Notes: generated by a model from the letters alone, not told the origin. A stretch of 23,829 nucleotides of DNA from DATJYV01 sp035499415 (GCA_035499415.1 DATJYV010000188.1:1-23829); one strand, 5' to 3'. Numbered from the stretch's first letter, positions 1-7,780 are shown. Translations and numbers: made by a program.

Positions 1-1274
1 GAAACCTGTTCGGTCACACGCTGCTTCAGGAGCTCAACGTCCTGGAAGAACTGAATTGGTTGAAGCGCGAATCGGGTGAGAACCTTTTCCACCTTCTCTT
101 CAAGAATTGTCGCGGTCGCGCGCGGATAGATGATGGGCTCCGGGATCTGAAAATAGTCGTAGAGACGCCTAAATTGTGCGAAATAAGCCACTTCTGCAGG
201 CCCACCAACGTACGCGACGGTCGGCAGCAGCGTATCCTGGCATATCGGCCGGAGGACAACATTGGGGCTGAGACGTTCCGGCGTATTGTGAAGAATGTCG
301 GCCATCTCCTGCTTGCCGAGGTGGCGACGCGTCCCTTTCAGAAGATAACCTTCCGGATGCGGCTCGATGGGGTACCTGCCTCCGTCGCTGAACAGAAAGA
401 GATTGATCGGCCGCGGCTTCACCTGTGCATGATACTGTTTCTCCAGCGCAGCGCTCTCCTCGACCACAATCTGGGATGTGCGGGATGACTCGCCGAGTTC
501 GCGTTCAAAGATCGGCGCGACGATCTTCTTGGCCTGTGCGTCATTCGGGTCGAGGAACACGAGGCCGGAATCTTCCAACAGGACATTCAGGAGGTGCACG
601 AACGCCCTGTTGAAATCCATTCCGGGCTGGTACGCGGTCTTAAATAACTCGAGCACCTGTCCCTTGAACTCGGAGTGAACCAACGCCTGGTCGACGGTCG
701 AAAAAACGGCGCTGATGGATTCGTCCAGTTCGAGTTTACCGACCGCCCCAACGTTTTTCTTCTCGTTTGTTTCCTGCTTGCCGTATCGAATCTGAACGAG
801 GTCGTTCGAGCCGTTGATAAGGCCTATGGTGGCGACTTCATCGAAGTCGTGATCCTCTCCTTCCAACCAAAAGACGGGGACAAAATGATAGTCGGGGAAT
901 CTTCGGGAGAGCTGGTCGGTGAGTTTGAGAACGGAGAGGGTTTTGAAGATCGTATAGAGGGGTCCGGTAAATAAGCCGACCTGCTGTCCTGTGACAACGG
1001 CGAGGGAGTTGTCGTTCAAGAGGAGGTCGATGTTTGCCAGTGTGCGGACGCCGCAGTGAAAATTCCGATTCTGTACGGACAGAAGCTGAACGATGCTCGA
1101 CCTGTCGATTGAACGGCCGGCTACCCGTTGGATTGTTTCCCGCCAATCCTTTTCTTCGCGGAAATTCCCGGAGAAGAAATTCCGGACATTGGAGAAATCG
1201 TTGATGTAGTCAACAAAAAGGCGTGAAAATGAGCTGTCGGCGAAGGAGAGATCCCGGAAGTCGATCCAGGTCAT
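1..1274 (-). CDS. bshC: Bacillithiol biosynthesis cysteine-adding enzyme BshC (3' end cut by window edge)
   Basis: BshC joins cysteine to glucosaminyl-malate in the last step of bacillithiol synthesis, in the cytoplasm. Reading the minus strand from the ATG at 1274 gives 424 open codons with no stop before the window ends. The family is usually about 540 residues, so the C-terminal fifth is missing. Recognisable family blocks are VVTGQQVGLFTGPLYT near residues 93-108 and PVFWLEGEDHDFDEV near 133-147, both hallmarks of the YllA/BshC family. A later conserved stretch contains YVGGPAEVAYFAQ. No convincing Shine-Dalgarno precedes the ATG. A 15-residue upstream ORF ends in an ATGA overlap with it, so translational coupling is possible. 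The gene is divergent from the respiratory operon and has its own promoter at 1326-1354. The family call is firm; the exact start is less so. Confidence 0.9.
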   Translation of the reverse strand, partial: MTWIDFRDLSFADSSFSRLFVDYINDFSNVRNFFSGNFREEKDWRETIQRVAGRSIDRSSIVQLLSVQNRNFHCGVRTLANIDLLLNDNSLAVVTGQQVGLFTGPLYTIFKTLSVLKLTDQLSRRFPDYHFVPVFWLEGEDHDFDEVATIGLINGSNDLVQIRYGKQETNEKKNVGAVGKLELDESISAVFSTVDQALVHSEFKGQVLELFKTAYQPGMDFNRAFVHLLNVLLEDSGLVFLDPNDAQAKKIVAPIFERELGESSRTSQIVVEESAALEKQYHAQVKPRPINLFLFSDGGRYPIEPHPEGYLLKGTRRHLGKQEMADILHNTPERLSPNVVLRPICQDTLLPTVAYVGGPAEVAYFAQFRRLYDYFQIPEPIIYPRATATILEEKVEKVLTRFALQPIQFFQDVELLKQRVTEQV

Positions 1275-1325
1275 GGTCGACGCCGGATTGGAACGATTGG
1301 GAATGCCGGAAGTAGCATGGCGCGC

Positions 1326-1354
1326 AATATACGAGTTTGATGTCGTGAGTGCAA
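1326..1354 (-). promoter_or_regulatory. Sigma70-type promoter for bshC
   Basis: On the minus strand TTGCAC (1354-1349) is followed by a 17-nt spacer and TATATT (1331-1326). The predicted transcript starts near 1319, about 45 nt upstream of the bshC ATG. Box sequences and spacing are close to consensus; no expression evidence is available. Confidence 0.6.
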
Positions 1355-1472
1355 GAATGCTAAGTCCAGAGATGTGAGCGGGTCGTAAGGTTTGCCGGAA
1401 GTGGGAGAGGAGCCCTTTTTCCAAACCGATTCAAATTTCAACACGAGTCAGTTTTGAAATCAGGAATTTTTC

Positions 1473-1501
1473 TTGACTTAATGGTGTTGTACAGGTACAT
1501 T
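1473..1501 (+). promoter_or_regulatory. Sigma70-type promoter for the respiratory operon
   Basis: TTGACT (1473-1478), a 17-nt spacer and TACATT (1496-1501) form a good sigma70 promoter 56 nt upstream of the ferredoxin start. It is the only strong plus-strand promoter I see before the 13-kb gene run that ends at 14568. The predicted transcription start is near 1508, at the foot of a hairpin. Confidence 0.6.
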
Positions 1502-1508
1502 CAGGGTA

Positions 1509-1540
1509 CTGAGAGGGACCGAGACTGCTCTCGGTCTCAG
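1509..1540 (+). promoter_or_regulatory. 5'-UTR hairpin at the predicted mRNA start
   Basis: GACCGAGA (1517-1524) pairs perfectly with TCTCGGTC (1529-1536) around a CTGC loop. CTGA (1509-1512) pairs with TCAG (1537-1540) outside a 4-nt bulge. No T-tract follows, so it is not an intrinsic terminator. Its place right at the predicted 5' end suggests mRNA stabilisation or a regulatory site; the role is inferred. Confidence 0.45.
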
Positions 1541-1556
1541 AAATGACACGAATAAT

Positions 1557-1883
1557 ATGAGCGAAATAGCAGCCCAGCCGCAACCCGCACCCAAGCCAAC
1601 AGCACCTCCTGTTCCCAAAAAGAAGAAGAAATCTCCGCTCGTCGCGATCGTTCACCCGGAAGGATGCACCGGTTGCGAGGTGTGCATCGAATTCTGTCCA
1701 GTGGATTGCCTTTACAAAGTTCCCGGCCCCGAGAACCCTCAGGAACACGGCTACATCAGCATGAACGGCATTGTCGTGGTAGATGAAGAAATCTGCATCG
1801 GCTGCAAACTGTGTGCCAAGTATTGTCCCTGGGAGACCATCGATATGGTAAAGCGGGAGGAGGAACTCGGTGTTGCCGCGTGA
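1557..1883 (+). CDS. Dicluster 2[4Fe-4S] ferredoxin, first gene of the bc/oxidase operon
   Basis: A 108-residue ferredoxin-type protein. Residues 1-30 are a Pro/Ala-rich tail ending in five lysines. Two [4Fe-4S] motifs follow: C37-x2-C40-x2-C43-x3-C47-P and C80-x2-C83-x2-C86-x3-C90-P, with an extra cysteine at 51. There is no signal peptide or membrane segment, so it should be cytoplasmic, perhaps held at the membrane surface by the basic tail. Family members carry low-potential electrons between cytoplasmic redox enzymes. It is the first gene after the operon promoter, 72 nt ahead of the Rieske gene, which suggests a link to the membrane complex. That link is inference. No clear Shine-Dalgarno is seen before the ATG. 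It could also be a maturation protein or an unrelated passenger. Confidence 0.9.
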   Translation: MSEIAAQPQPAPKPTAPPVPKKKKKSPLVAIVHPEGCTGCEVCIEFCPVDCLYKVPGPENPQEHGYISMNGIVVVDEEICIGCKLCAKYCPWETIDMVKREEELGVAA

Positions 1884-1955
1884 GGTACCTAATGATGACA
1901 GTGCATAACGTTTCCCCTGCGCCCATAGTCCGACTTAATCTTCTGACCGGATTCG

Positions 1956-2597
1956 ATGGCAGACCAGACGCCCGCTGACGGAACCAGAGCGACGCCTGTC
2001 GCATCGCAGCCGCCGGCGGCTTCGCCGACTCCTGCGCCGCCCCAGATCACGACGAGTCCCGTCAGGAAGGCCAAGCAGGATCGGGCGCCCGAGAAGGATC
2101 CGGGGATCTGGCGTCTGAGTCGCCGGAATCTCCTGACAATCGCAGGATGGCTCGGATTTTTTGGATTTATTTTTACCTCGACGATCGGGGCCCTTCGCTT
2201 CATGTTCCCGCGGGTGCTGTTTGAACCGCCGACCAAGTTCAAGGCCGGATTTCCGCAGGACTACGTCGTGGGGGAGGTGAGCGAGAAGTATAAAGATGAG
2301 CAAAGGGTTTGGATCATCAGGGACAAGGATGGATTTTATGCGCTCATCGCGATCTGCACGCATCTTGGTTGCACACCGCGCTGGCTCCCGGCAGACAACA
2401 AGTTCAAATGCCCCTGCCACGGCAGCGGCTACTACAAATCGGGAATAAACTTCGAAGGTCCGACTCCCCGGCCGCTCGAAAGGGCCTACATCGGGCTCGC
2501 CGATGACGGCGAGATCGAAGTGGATCGAAGCATCAGTTTTCGATACGAGAGAGGGGAATGGATCAAACCCGGGGCTTTTCTACCGTACATCGGTTGA
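1956..2597 (+). CDS. qcrA: Rieske [2Fe-2S] iron-sulfur protein of the cytochrome bc complex
   Basis: A 213-residue Rieske protein that takes electrons from quinol at the positive side of the membrane. Residues 1-45 are Ala/Pro-rich. A twin-arginine-like SRRNLL (55-60) precedes the single membrane anchor at about 59-86, consistent with Tat export as for other Rieske proteins. The cluster-binding boxes are complete: CTHLGC (134-139) and CPCHGSGY (152-159), giving two Cys and two His ligands (C134, H136, C152, H155) plus the C139-C154 disulfide pair. An in-frame stop at 1944-1946 leaves 1956 as the only sensible ATG, although no Shine-Dalgarno is visible. It sits 27 nt before the cytochrome b gene. 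Confidence 0.95.
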   Translation: MADQTPADGTRATPVASQPPAASPTPAPPQITTSPVRKAKQDRAPEKDPGIWRLSRRNLLTIAGWLGFFGFIFTSTIGALRFMFPRVLFEPPTKFKAGFPQDYVVGEVSEKYKDEQRVWIIRDKDGFYALIAICTHLGCTPRWLPADNKFKCPCHGSGYYKSGINFEGPTPRPLERAYIGLADDGEIEVDRSISFRYERGEWIKPGAFLPYIG

Positions 2598-2624
2598 TCA
2601 ACCAACGTGCAAGGGAGTTGACCC

Positions 2625-3395
2625 ATGTTTGAATCGTTGAAGAAGACCGACGTCTACAAGTCGATCTTCCGACATTCGTACCAAGACACCCAGCGGAATC
2701 GCGCCCTTCAAATCGTCGATAACGTCTTTCTCCATCTTCATCCCGTCCGGGTTCCGCGCCACGCCACGAACATCGGATACACGTGGGGGATGGGGGGAAT
2801 CACCTTCCTGCTCTTTATTATCCTGACGATCACGGGTATCATTCTCATGTTCTACTATCGTCCCACCGCGCAGTATGCATACGAGGACATGAAGTATCTG
2901 ATGAACGACGTCCCGTTCGGGCCTCTCATGCGAAACATGCATCGGTGGGCGGCGCATGCGATGGTGCTGACCGTCATGCTGCACATGTTCCGGGTATTTC
3001 TCACCGGCTCCTACAAACCGCCGCGCCAGTTCAACTGGGTGGTCGGTGTTCTCCTTCTCGTCCTGACATTTCTCCTGAGCTTCTCGGGATACCTTCTCCC
3101 CTGGGATCAACTCTCCATTTGGGCGGTGACGGTCGGAACGAACATGGCGCGCGCCACGCCGTTCCTCGGTCATGAAGGTCCCTTCGGCGCACAGCTCGGC
3201 ATGCAGGCGAACAACGACGTCCGCTTTGTCCTTCTCGGAGGCACGGAAGTCGGTCCACCGACGCTCCTGCGATTCTATGTCGGACATTGCATCTTCCTTC
3301 CCGTCATCGCATCGATCTTCATGATCGTCCACTTCTGGCGCGTACGAAAGGACGGAGGCATCTCCGGTCCCGAAACAGGCAAGAAGGCGTTCTGA
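2625..3395 (+). CDS. petB: Cytochrome b, N-terminal haem-binding half (b6-like)
   Basis: This 256-residue membrane protein carries both b haems of the quinol:cytochrome c oxidoreductase. Four hydrophobic helices are evident. The haem ligands are H106 and H120 in helix B (13 residues between) and H221 and H236 in helix D. The 14-residue gap in helix D is the b6-type spacing rather than the 13 of mitochondrial-type cytochrome b. There is no cysteine near residues 30-40, so the extra covalent haem of true cytochrome b6f is not expected. A good ribosome site (AGGGAG) lies about 8 nt before the ATG. The C-terminal half of cytochrome b is a separate gene 20 nt downstream, the split arrangement of menaquinol- and plastoquinol-type complexes. 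The petB symbol reflects structure, not photosynthesis. Confidence 0.95.
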   Translation: MFESLKKTDVYKSIFRHSYQDTQRNRALQIVDNVFLHLHPVRVPRHATNIGYTWGMGGITFLLFIILTITGIILMFYYRPTAQYAYEDMKYLMNDVPFGPLMRNMHRWAAHAMVLTVMLHMFRVFLTGSYKPPRQFNWVVGVLLLVLTFLLSFSGYLLPWDQLSIWAVTVGTNMARATPFLGHEGPFGAQLGMQANNDVRFVLLGGTEVGPPTLLRFYVGHCIFLPVIASIFMIVHFWRVRKDGGISGPETGKKAF

Positions 3396-3415
3396 CCATT
3401 TTCGTCTGACTCGAA

Positions 3416-4318
3416 ATGCAGAACCTCGTCCAAATCATCTCGAAGCCCGATAACATTCCCATCGTGCTTCTGACGTTCTCCGTTATCTATTTCAGCTGGC
3501 TTGCCTGGACAAAAGCGCGCAGGAATGACCGGCTGGGAACTCCCGTCGAAGCAACCATGGATGACAAGGTGCAGGTGTGGCCGTATCTTGTCCGTGTGGA
3601 GTTCCTGATGTCGATCGCAATCATGATCGTCATGATCGTCTGGTCCGTTGCGCTCAACGCCCCGCTCGAAGAGCCCGCGAATAAGGCGACGACTCCCAAT
3701 CCCTCAAAAGCGCCTTGGTACTTTCTTGGCCTCCAGGAGATGCTCGTCTACTTCGACCCGTGGATAGCCGGGGTCGTTCTTCCCAGTCTCATCATCGTCG
3801 GCCTGATGGCGATCCCGTACATCGACATCAACGAGAAGGGGAACGGATACTACACGTTCAAGGAACGGAAGTTCGCCATCTCGGTGTTCTCCTTCGGATT
3901 TTTGATCCTGTGGGTTTTTCTCATCTTCATCGGAACGTTTCTTCGCGGCCCGGGGTGGAACTTTTTCTGGCTCTGGGAAAAATGGGATCCACACTACGTC
4001 GCCGTGCTGACGAACATGGACTTGTCCGAGTTTCTCGGCATCCCGACGCACCTTCCCGACAATTCCCTCAATCCCGTCGCATTCATTTTCGGAGCCGTGT
4101 GCGTCCTCGGCTACTATTCGCTCGGAGGAATCTACTGGCTGAAAAAAAGAAACACCGACCTGATGAAAAAACTCGGTTTCTTGCGTTATTCCATCATCTC
4201 GTTCCTGTTCCTGACGATGATGGGACTCGTGATCAAAATATTTCTCCGTCTGGCCCCGACGGCAATCGGACTGAATCCGGTGAAATACGTCTGGGTTACG
4301 CCGTGGTTCAACGTCTGA
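3416..4318 (+). CDS. petD: Cytochrome bc complex subunit IV (C-terminal half of cytochrome b)
   Basis: A 300-residue membrane protein forming the rest of the quinol-oxidation pocket. An N-terminal hydrophobic helix (about 13-33) follows PDNIPIV. Later helices lie near 62-81, 118-135, 153-176, 220-238 and 258-278, more than the three of plastid subunit IV. The quinol-site signature usually written PEWY appears as APWYFLGLQEML (99-110), so the acidic residue of PEWY is replaced. Similar forms occur in low-potential menaquinol complexes. The loop motif GPGWNFFWLWEKW (178-190) follows a helix. No haem c motif is present, so the cytochrome c part is the next gene rather than a fusion. Only 46 nt separate the two. 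Confidence 0.9.
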   Translation: MQNLVQIISKPDNIPIVLLTFSVIYFSWLAWTKARRNDRLGTPVEATMDDKVQVWPYLVRVEFLMSIAIMIVMIVWSVALNAPLEEPANKATTPNPSKAPWYFLGLQEMLVYFDPWIAGVVLPSLIIVGLMAIPYIDINEKGNGYYTFKERKFAISVFSFGFLILWVFLIFIGTFLRGPGWNFFWLWEKWDPHYVAVLTNMDLSEFLGIPTHLPDNSLNPVAFIFGAVCVLGYYSLGGIYWLKKRNTDLMKKLGFLRYSIISFLFLTMMGLVIKIFLRLAPTAIGLNPVKYVWVTPWFNV

Positions 4319-4364
4319 CCTTCGCATCCTCCCGCATCTGAAATGATATCAAACGCTCTTCGTC

Positions 4365-7010
4365 ATGTTTGAGAAGAGAGCACAGACTCCGGTCGAGAAC
4401 CGGAGTTACGCCGAGTATTACATCGTTTTCAGCGCGCTCCTGTTCCTGGGGACGGTATGGGCGGTGTGGGATGAAGTGAAGGTGCGACGCCCATGGAAGG
4501 AATACCAGGAAGAGTATCATGCATTGATGACTGCGGCGCTTGATTCGATGCACCTTCAATCTCTCCAGCAGGTGGATTCTTCCCGCGTTCTTCAGCTCAA
4601 CGAGATCGTGCGCAAAGCGGAAGAGGGGTTTGGGACGGAAGGATACCAGAAACTGGCCGATACGAAAGAGTCGCTCCAGAAGGATCTGGATGTGGAGACA
4701 CGCGATTGGCGGTTTGCGCGCAGTCGTTCCGACGCGGCGTACTTCCAGTATAAAAAAGCGGAAGAGGAGGGGGGCGAGACCAAGGCGTTGCAGGATGAGG
4801 TCGCCCTGCATGACGCCGACGCACAAACGCATTTCAACCGGATGAATGACCTGCAGGCGAAGATCGACATGATCGACTCATCGCTGGGTCAGTATACGGA
4901 CGCGTATCAGAAGGCCCAGGTCGAGCTCGTATCGATCTTCAAGGCGGCGAACAGCTATGCGTCCAAAGCCGCAAAGATGCGGGACGCGCCGGTGGAGATT
5001 CGCCAGGTGATCCTGGAGGATTATGAGCTTACGCCGTTTCAGGAAGTAAAGGGGCGTGTCGACCGATGCCAGACGTGTCACGCCGGTTGGAAAGATGATC
5101 TCATGCAGGACGCGCCGCAGCCGTATACCAAGCATCCGTTCCCGGAACTCCTGGCGAAGCACAACCCCGAGAAATTCGGATGCACGCCGTGCCATCGGGG
5201 TCAGGGTCCCGCGCTCACCGAAGGGATGGCGCACGGCCCCGGCGATCCGTATTGGGAGACGCCGATTCTCCACGGGGACGACACGTACGCCACGTGCAAC
5301 TCGTGCCACTTCAACGAAACGGTTCTCAAGTATGCAAAGCCGTTCACGCGAGCCAAGCAGCTCATCATCGATTCCGGCTGCTACGGCTGTCACGAGATCC
5401 GCGGATTCGATGACCTTCCGAAAATAGGTCCGATGTTGAACAGCGTCGGCCTCAAGGATCAACCGGACTGGATCTATCGTTGGGTGAAAAACCCCAAAGA
5501 TTATAACCCACACACCCGGATGCCGAATTTCAAGCTCTCGAGCGAGCAGGCGGCCGCAGTCACGGCATTCCTCTTGAACATTTCGAAATCGAGCACCTTC
5601 AAGCTCGAGCATCCACGGGGATCGTTCGCGGGAGGGAATGCGGCGCGGGGGAAGAAGGTATTTGAAACCGTCGGGTGCCAGGCGTGCCATGTCACTGCTG
5701 GTTTTACGACGGTACGTGATTCGAGGGGAACGAGCTACGATATTGCACCTGAGCTGACGCGGGTGGGCAGCAAACTGGGAGGAGATTGGATCTTCGATTG
5801 GATCAAAAATCCGCGACACTTCAACCCGGAAACACGCATGCCGAATCTTCGGCTCACAGACGCCGAGGCGCGCGACGTCGTCGCATATCTGTTGACGCTC
5901 AAGGACGACAGGACCTTCGAAAAAGCGCCGCTGCGTTTGAACGATACAAGCCAGGTTGCATTCGGAGAGAAGACCGTCAAGGAGTTCGGCTGTTTCGGAT
6001 GCCACAACATTCCGGGGACGGAAAAGGAAGGGAAGGTGAGTGTTGACCTTTCCGACTTCGGGCGGAAGAAATATGAACAGATGGATTTTGGCGACACCCA
6101 TGAGCTTAGTCTTGCCGACACGGTGGACTACCGGGATAACGCGGACGGATCCGTTGCCGTGAAGCACACGTGGAGGGGGTGGGTGTACGGAAAATTGAAG
6201 AACCCCCGGCTGTACCAAACGGAGCGTATTGTGCAGAAGATGCCGGTCTTCACATTCGTGGACGGCGAAATCAAATTGATTCGGATGTTCCTCATCAGCC
6301 TGTCCAACGACCAGCCCCTTCCGAAGTATCAGCGGGTCTATGACAAGCGCATGCAGGACATTGAAGCGGGCCGGCGGCTCACGATGGGCTATAACTGCAT
6401 CCAGTGTCACAATCTTGAGGACCGCGGAGGGTATATCCTTGCGAAGTACGAAGAACCCGCGATGGGGCCCCCGATGCTTCCCGAAAGCCAGGGGGCAAAA
6501 GTCCAGGAGCCGTGGCTTCACTCGTTCCTGGAGGGCCCTACGACCATTCGTCCGTGGTTGAAAATACGCATGCCGACCTTCAGTCTCACAGACGATGAAA
6601 TCGCAAAAGTTCAGCGTTACTTTCTCGGCCTTTCGAACGAGGATTTCATGATCCGCGACTACGCGGCAACGCCGATCGAGGCGAAATATCTCGCTCCCGG
6701 CAAGCAGCTATTCGATACCTATCAATGCGGCAAGTGTCATCCGTCGGGGTCGGTCGGCGGAGCGGTTTCCGCGGACCTTGCTCCGAATCTTGAGATGGCG
6801 CATACAAGATTGAAACCCGAATGGATACTCCAGTGGCTGCACGATCCGCAAAAACTCCAGCCGGGAACGAGGATGCCGTCGTTTTTCAACGAGGGGCAGG
6901 GGCCGGATGCAACGGTTTTCGGAGGAAGCGAAACGGAACAGATCAAAGCGCTTCAGGCGCATGTCTGGACGCTCGGTTCACGCCGGGTGGTTGCTTCTGC
7001 AAACAAATGA
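4365..7010 (+). CDS. Membrane-anchored octahaem cytochrome c of the bc complex
   Basis: An 881-residue protein with one membrane helix at about 17-35, then a long charged, helix-rich segment (about 40-215) that looks coiled-coil, then eight CxxCH haem c motifs at residues 235, 273, 311, 339, 438, 543, 678 and 788. The last five are each followed by a Met in an (R/K)MP(N/V/T/S) context (M386, M492, M626, M736, M837), the usual distal ligand of class I monohaem domains. The protein therefore looks like five tandem monohaem cytochrome domains after a three-haem module that is probably bis-His ligated. It should face the periplasm. No other cytochrome c gene lies between the bc and oxidase genes, so it is the likely carrier from Rieske to the CuA oxidase. 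Haem count and anchor are seen directly; the carrier role is inferred. Confidence 0.88.
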   Translation: MFEKRAQTPVENRSYAEYYIVFSALLFLGTVWAVWDEVKVRRPWKEYQEEYHALMTAALDSMHLQSLQQVDSSRVLQLNEIVRKAEEGFGTEGYQKLADTKESLQKDLDVETRDWRFARSRSDAAYFQYKKAEEEGGETKALQDEVALHDADAQTHFNRMNDLQAKIDMIDSSLGQYTDAYQKAQVELVSIFKAANSYASKAAKMRDAPVEIRQVILEDYELTPFQEVKGRVDRCQTCHAGWKDDLMQDAPQPYTKHPFPELLAKHNPEKFGCTPCHRGQGPALTEGMAHGPGDPYWETPILHGDDTYATCNSCHFNETVLKYAKPFTRAKQLIIDSGCYGCHEIRGFDDLPKIGPMLNSVGLKDQPDWIYRWVKNPKDYNPHTRMPNFKLSSEQAAAVTAFLLNISKSSTFKLEHPRGSFAGGNAARGKKVFETVGCQACHVTAGFTTVRDSRGTSYDIAPELTRVGSKLGGDWIFDWIKNPRHFNPETRMPNLRLTDAEARDVVAYLLTLKDDRTFEKAPLRLNDTSQVAFGEKTVKEFGCFGCHNIPGTEKEGKVSVDLSDFGRKKYEQMDFGDTHELSLADTVDYRDNADGSVAVKHTWRGWVYGKLKNPRLYQTERIVQKMPVFTFVDGEIKLIRMFLISLSNDQPLPKYQRVYDKRMQDIEAGRRLTMGYNCIQCHNLEDRGGYILAKYEEPAMGPPMLPESQGAKVQEPWLHSFLEGPTTIRPWLKIRMPTFSLTDDEIAKVQRYFLGLSNEDFMIRDYAATPIEAKYLAPGKQLFDTYQCGKCHPSGSVGGAVSADLAPNLEMAHTRLKPEWILQWLHDPQKLQPGTRMPSFFNEGQGPDATVFGGSETEQIKALQAHVWTLGSRRVVASANK

Positions 7011-7043
7011 TTGTAATTCAACAAAACCATACATCTTACTATG

Positions 7044-7048
7044 AAGGA
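7044..7048 (+). promoter_or_regulatory. Ribosome binding site deciding the cupredoxin start
   Basis: AAGGA lies 7 nt before the ATG at 7056 and overlaps the codons after the alternative ATG at 7041. It favours 7056 and gives a cleaner signal peptide. Confidence 0.6.
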
Positions 7049-7055
7049 TAGAACG

Positions 7056-7751
7056 ATGTTTCAAAAGAGAATGTATCTCGCGCTAACCGGTCTCATGCTG
7101 GCGTCCGCGCCCCTTGTTGCGGGCGATGTCACCGGTAAAGTCTCGTTCAGCGGTAAGGCCCCGACGCCCGTGAAACTCCTGATGTCGGCGGACCCCGTGT
7201 GCAAGAAGGCGCACCCGACGGACGTCTACAGCGAAGAAGTCATCGTCAATAAGAATCAGACGCTCAAGAACGTTCTCGTGTACGTCAAAGATGGATTGGG
7301 CGGAAAAACATTCCCGGCCCCCGCGGAGATGGTGGTATTCGACCAGAAAGGTTGCATGTATCAGCCCCACGTGCTGGGGATCATGATCGGCCAGGAACTG
7401 GAGGTGGTGAACAGCGACCCGACTCTCCACAACGTTCACTCCCTTTCCAAGCTGAATACGCAATTCAACCAGGCGCAGCCGATGAAGGGGATGAAGATGA
7501 CGAAGAAATTCGATAAGGTTGAGACCTTCAAGGTCAAATGTGAAGTACACTCCTGGATGGGAGCCTACATCGGCGTTTTCAGCAATCCCTATTATGCTGT
7601 CACGGGCGATGACGGATCGTTCACCATCAAGGGTCTCCCTGCCGGGGAATACACGTTGGAGGCGTGGCACGAAAAATATGGAACGCAGACGGCAAAAGTG
7701 AAGGTCGATGCCACGGGCAAGGTGACTGCCGATTTCGGGTTCAAGGGCTAA
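7056..7751 (+). CDS. Exported cupredoxin-like protein with carboxypeptidase-regulatory-like C-terminus
   Basis: A 231-residue exported protein. Residues 1-22 form a signal peptide (basic MFQKR, hydrophobic core, cleavage near LVA/GD). The middle has a blue-copper-like pattern: HNVH (125-128), then C162, H165 and M168 in KCEVHSWMGAYIGVF. These are the His, Cys, His and Met expected of a type 1 copper site, though the Cys-His-Met spacing is tighter than in plastocyanin. The end (about 182-231) reads as a beta-sandwich of the CarboxypepD_reg type, with TGDDGSFTIKGLPAGEYTLEAWH. Two further cysteines (C49, C100) might form a disulfide. Lying between the octahaem cytochrome and oxidase subunit I, it could be an electron carrier or a copper-delivery factor. 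Either role is inference. An ATG at 7041 is possible but less likely. Confidence 0.8.
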   Translation: MFQKRMYLALTGLMLASAPLVAGDVTGKVSFSGKAPTPVKLLMSADPVCKKAHPTDVYSEEVIVNKNQTLKNVLVYVKDGLGGKTFPAPAEMVVFDQKGCMYQPHVLGIMIGQELEVVNSDPTLHNVHSLSKLNTQFNQAQPMKGMKMTKKFDKVETFKVKCEVHSWMGAYIGVFSNPYYAVTGDDGSFTIKGLPAGEYTLEAWHEKYGTQTAKVKVDATGKVTADFGFKG

Positions 7752-7762
7752 TGGCTGCCGCG

Positions 7763-7780
7763 AAAGACGCCGGCGTCTTT
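7763..7780. repeat. Perfect 18-bp palindrome between cupredoxin and ctaD genes
   Basis: AAAGACGCCGGCGTCTTT reads the same on both strands and is followed by one more T, giving a four-T end. As RNA it could form a 7-bp stem with a CCGG loop, making a weak terminator or processing site. As DNA it could be a dimer operator. It lies 11 nt after the cupredoxin stop and 25 nt before the ctaD start. Confidence 0.45.

Noticed and set aside
1892..1978. 28-residue ORF with GAGG upstream, overlapping the Rieske start.
   Set aside because: Short, unrecognised and overlapping a certain gene; it could couple Rieske translation, but a chance ORF is more likely.
2598..3332. 244-codon open frame antisense to the cytochrome b gene.
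   Set aside because: Shadow of petB; composition is charged and repetitive with no domain.
4878..6521. Long open frame antisense to the octahaem cytochrome gene.
   Set aside because: High GC and codon bias of the real gene leave the opposite strand open; the translated product shows no family motif and the plus-strand gene is certain.
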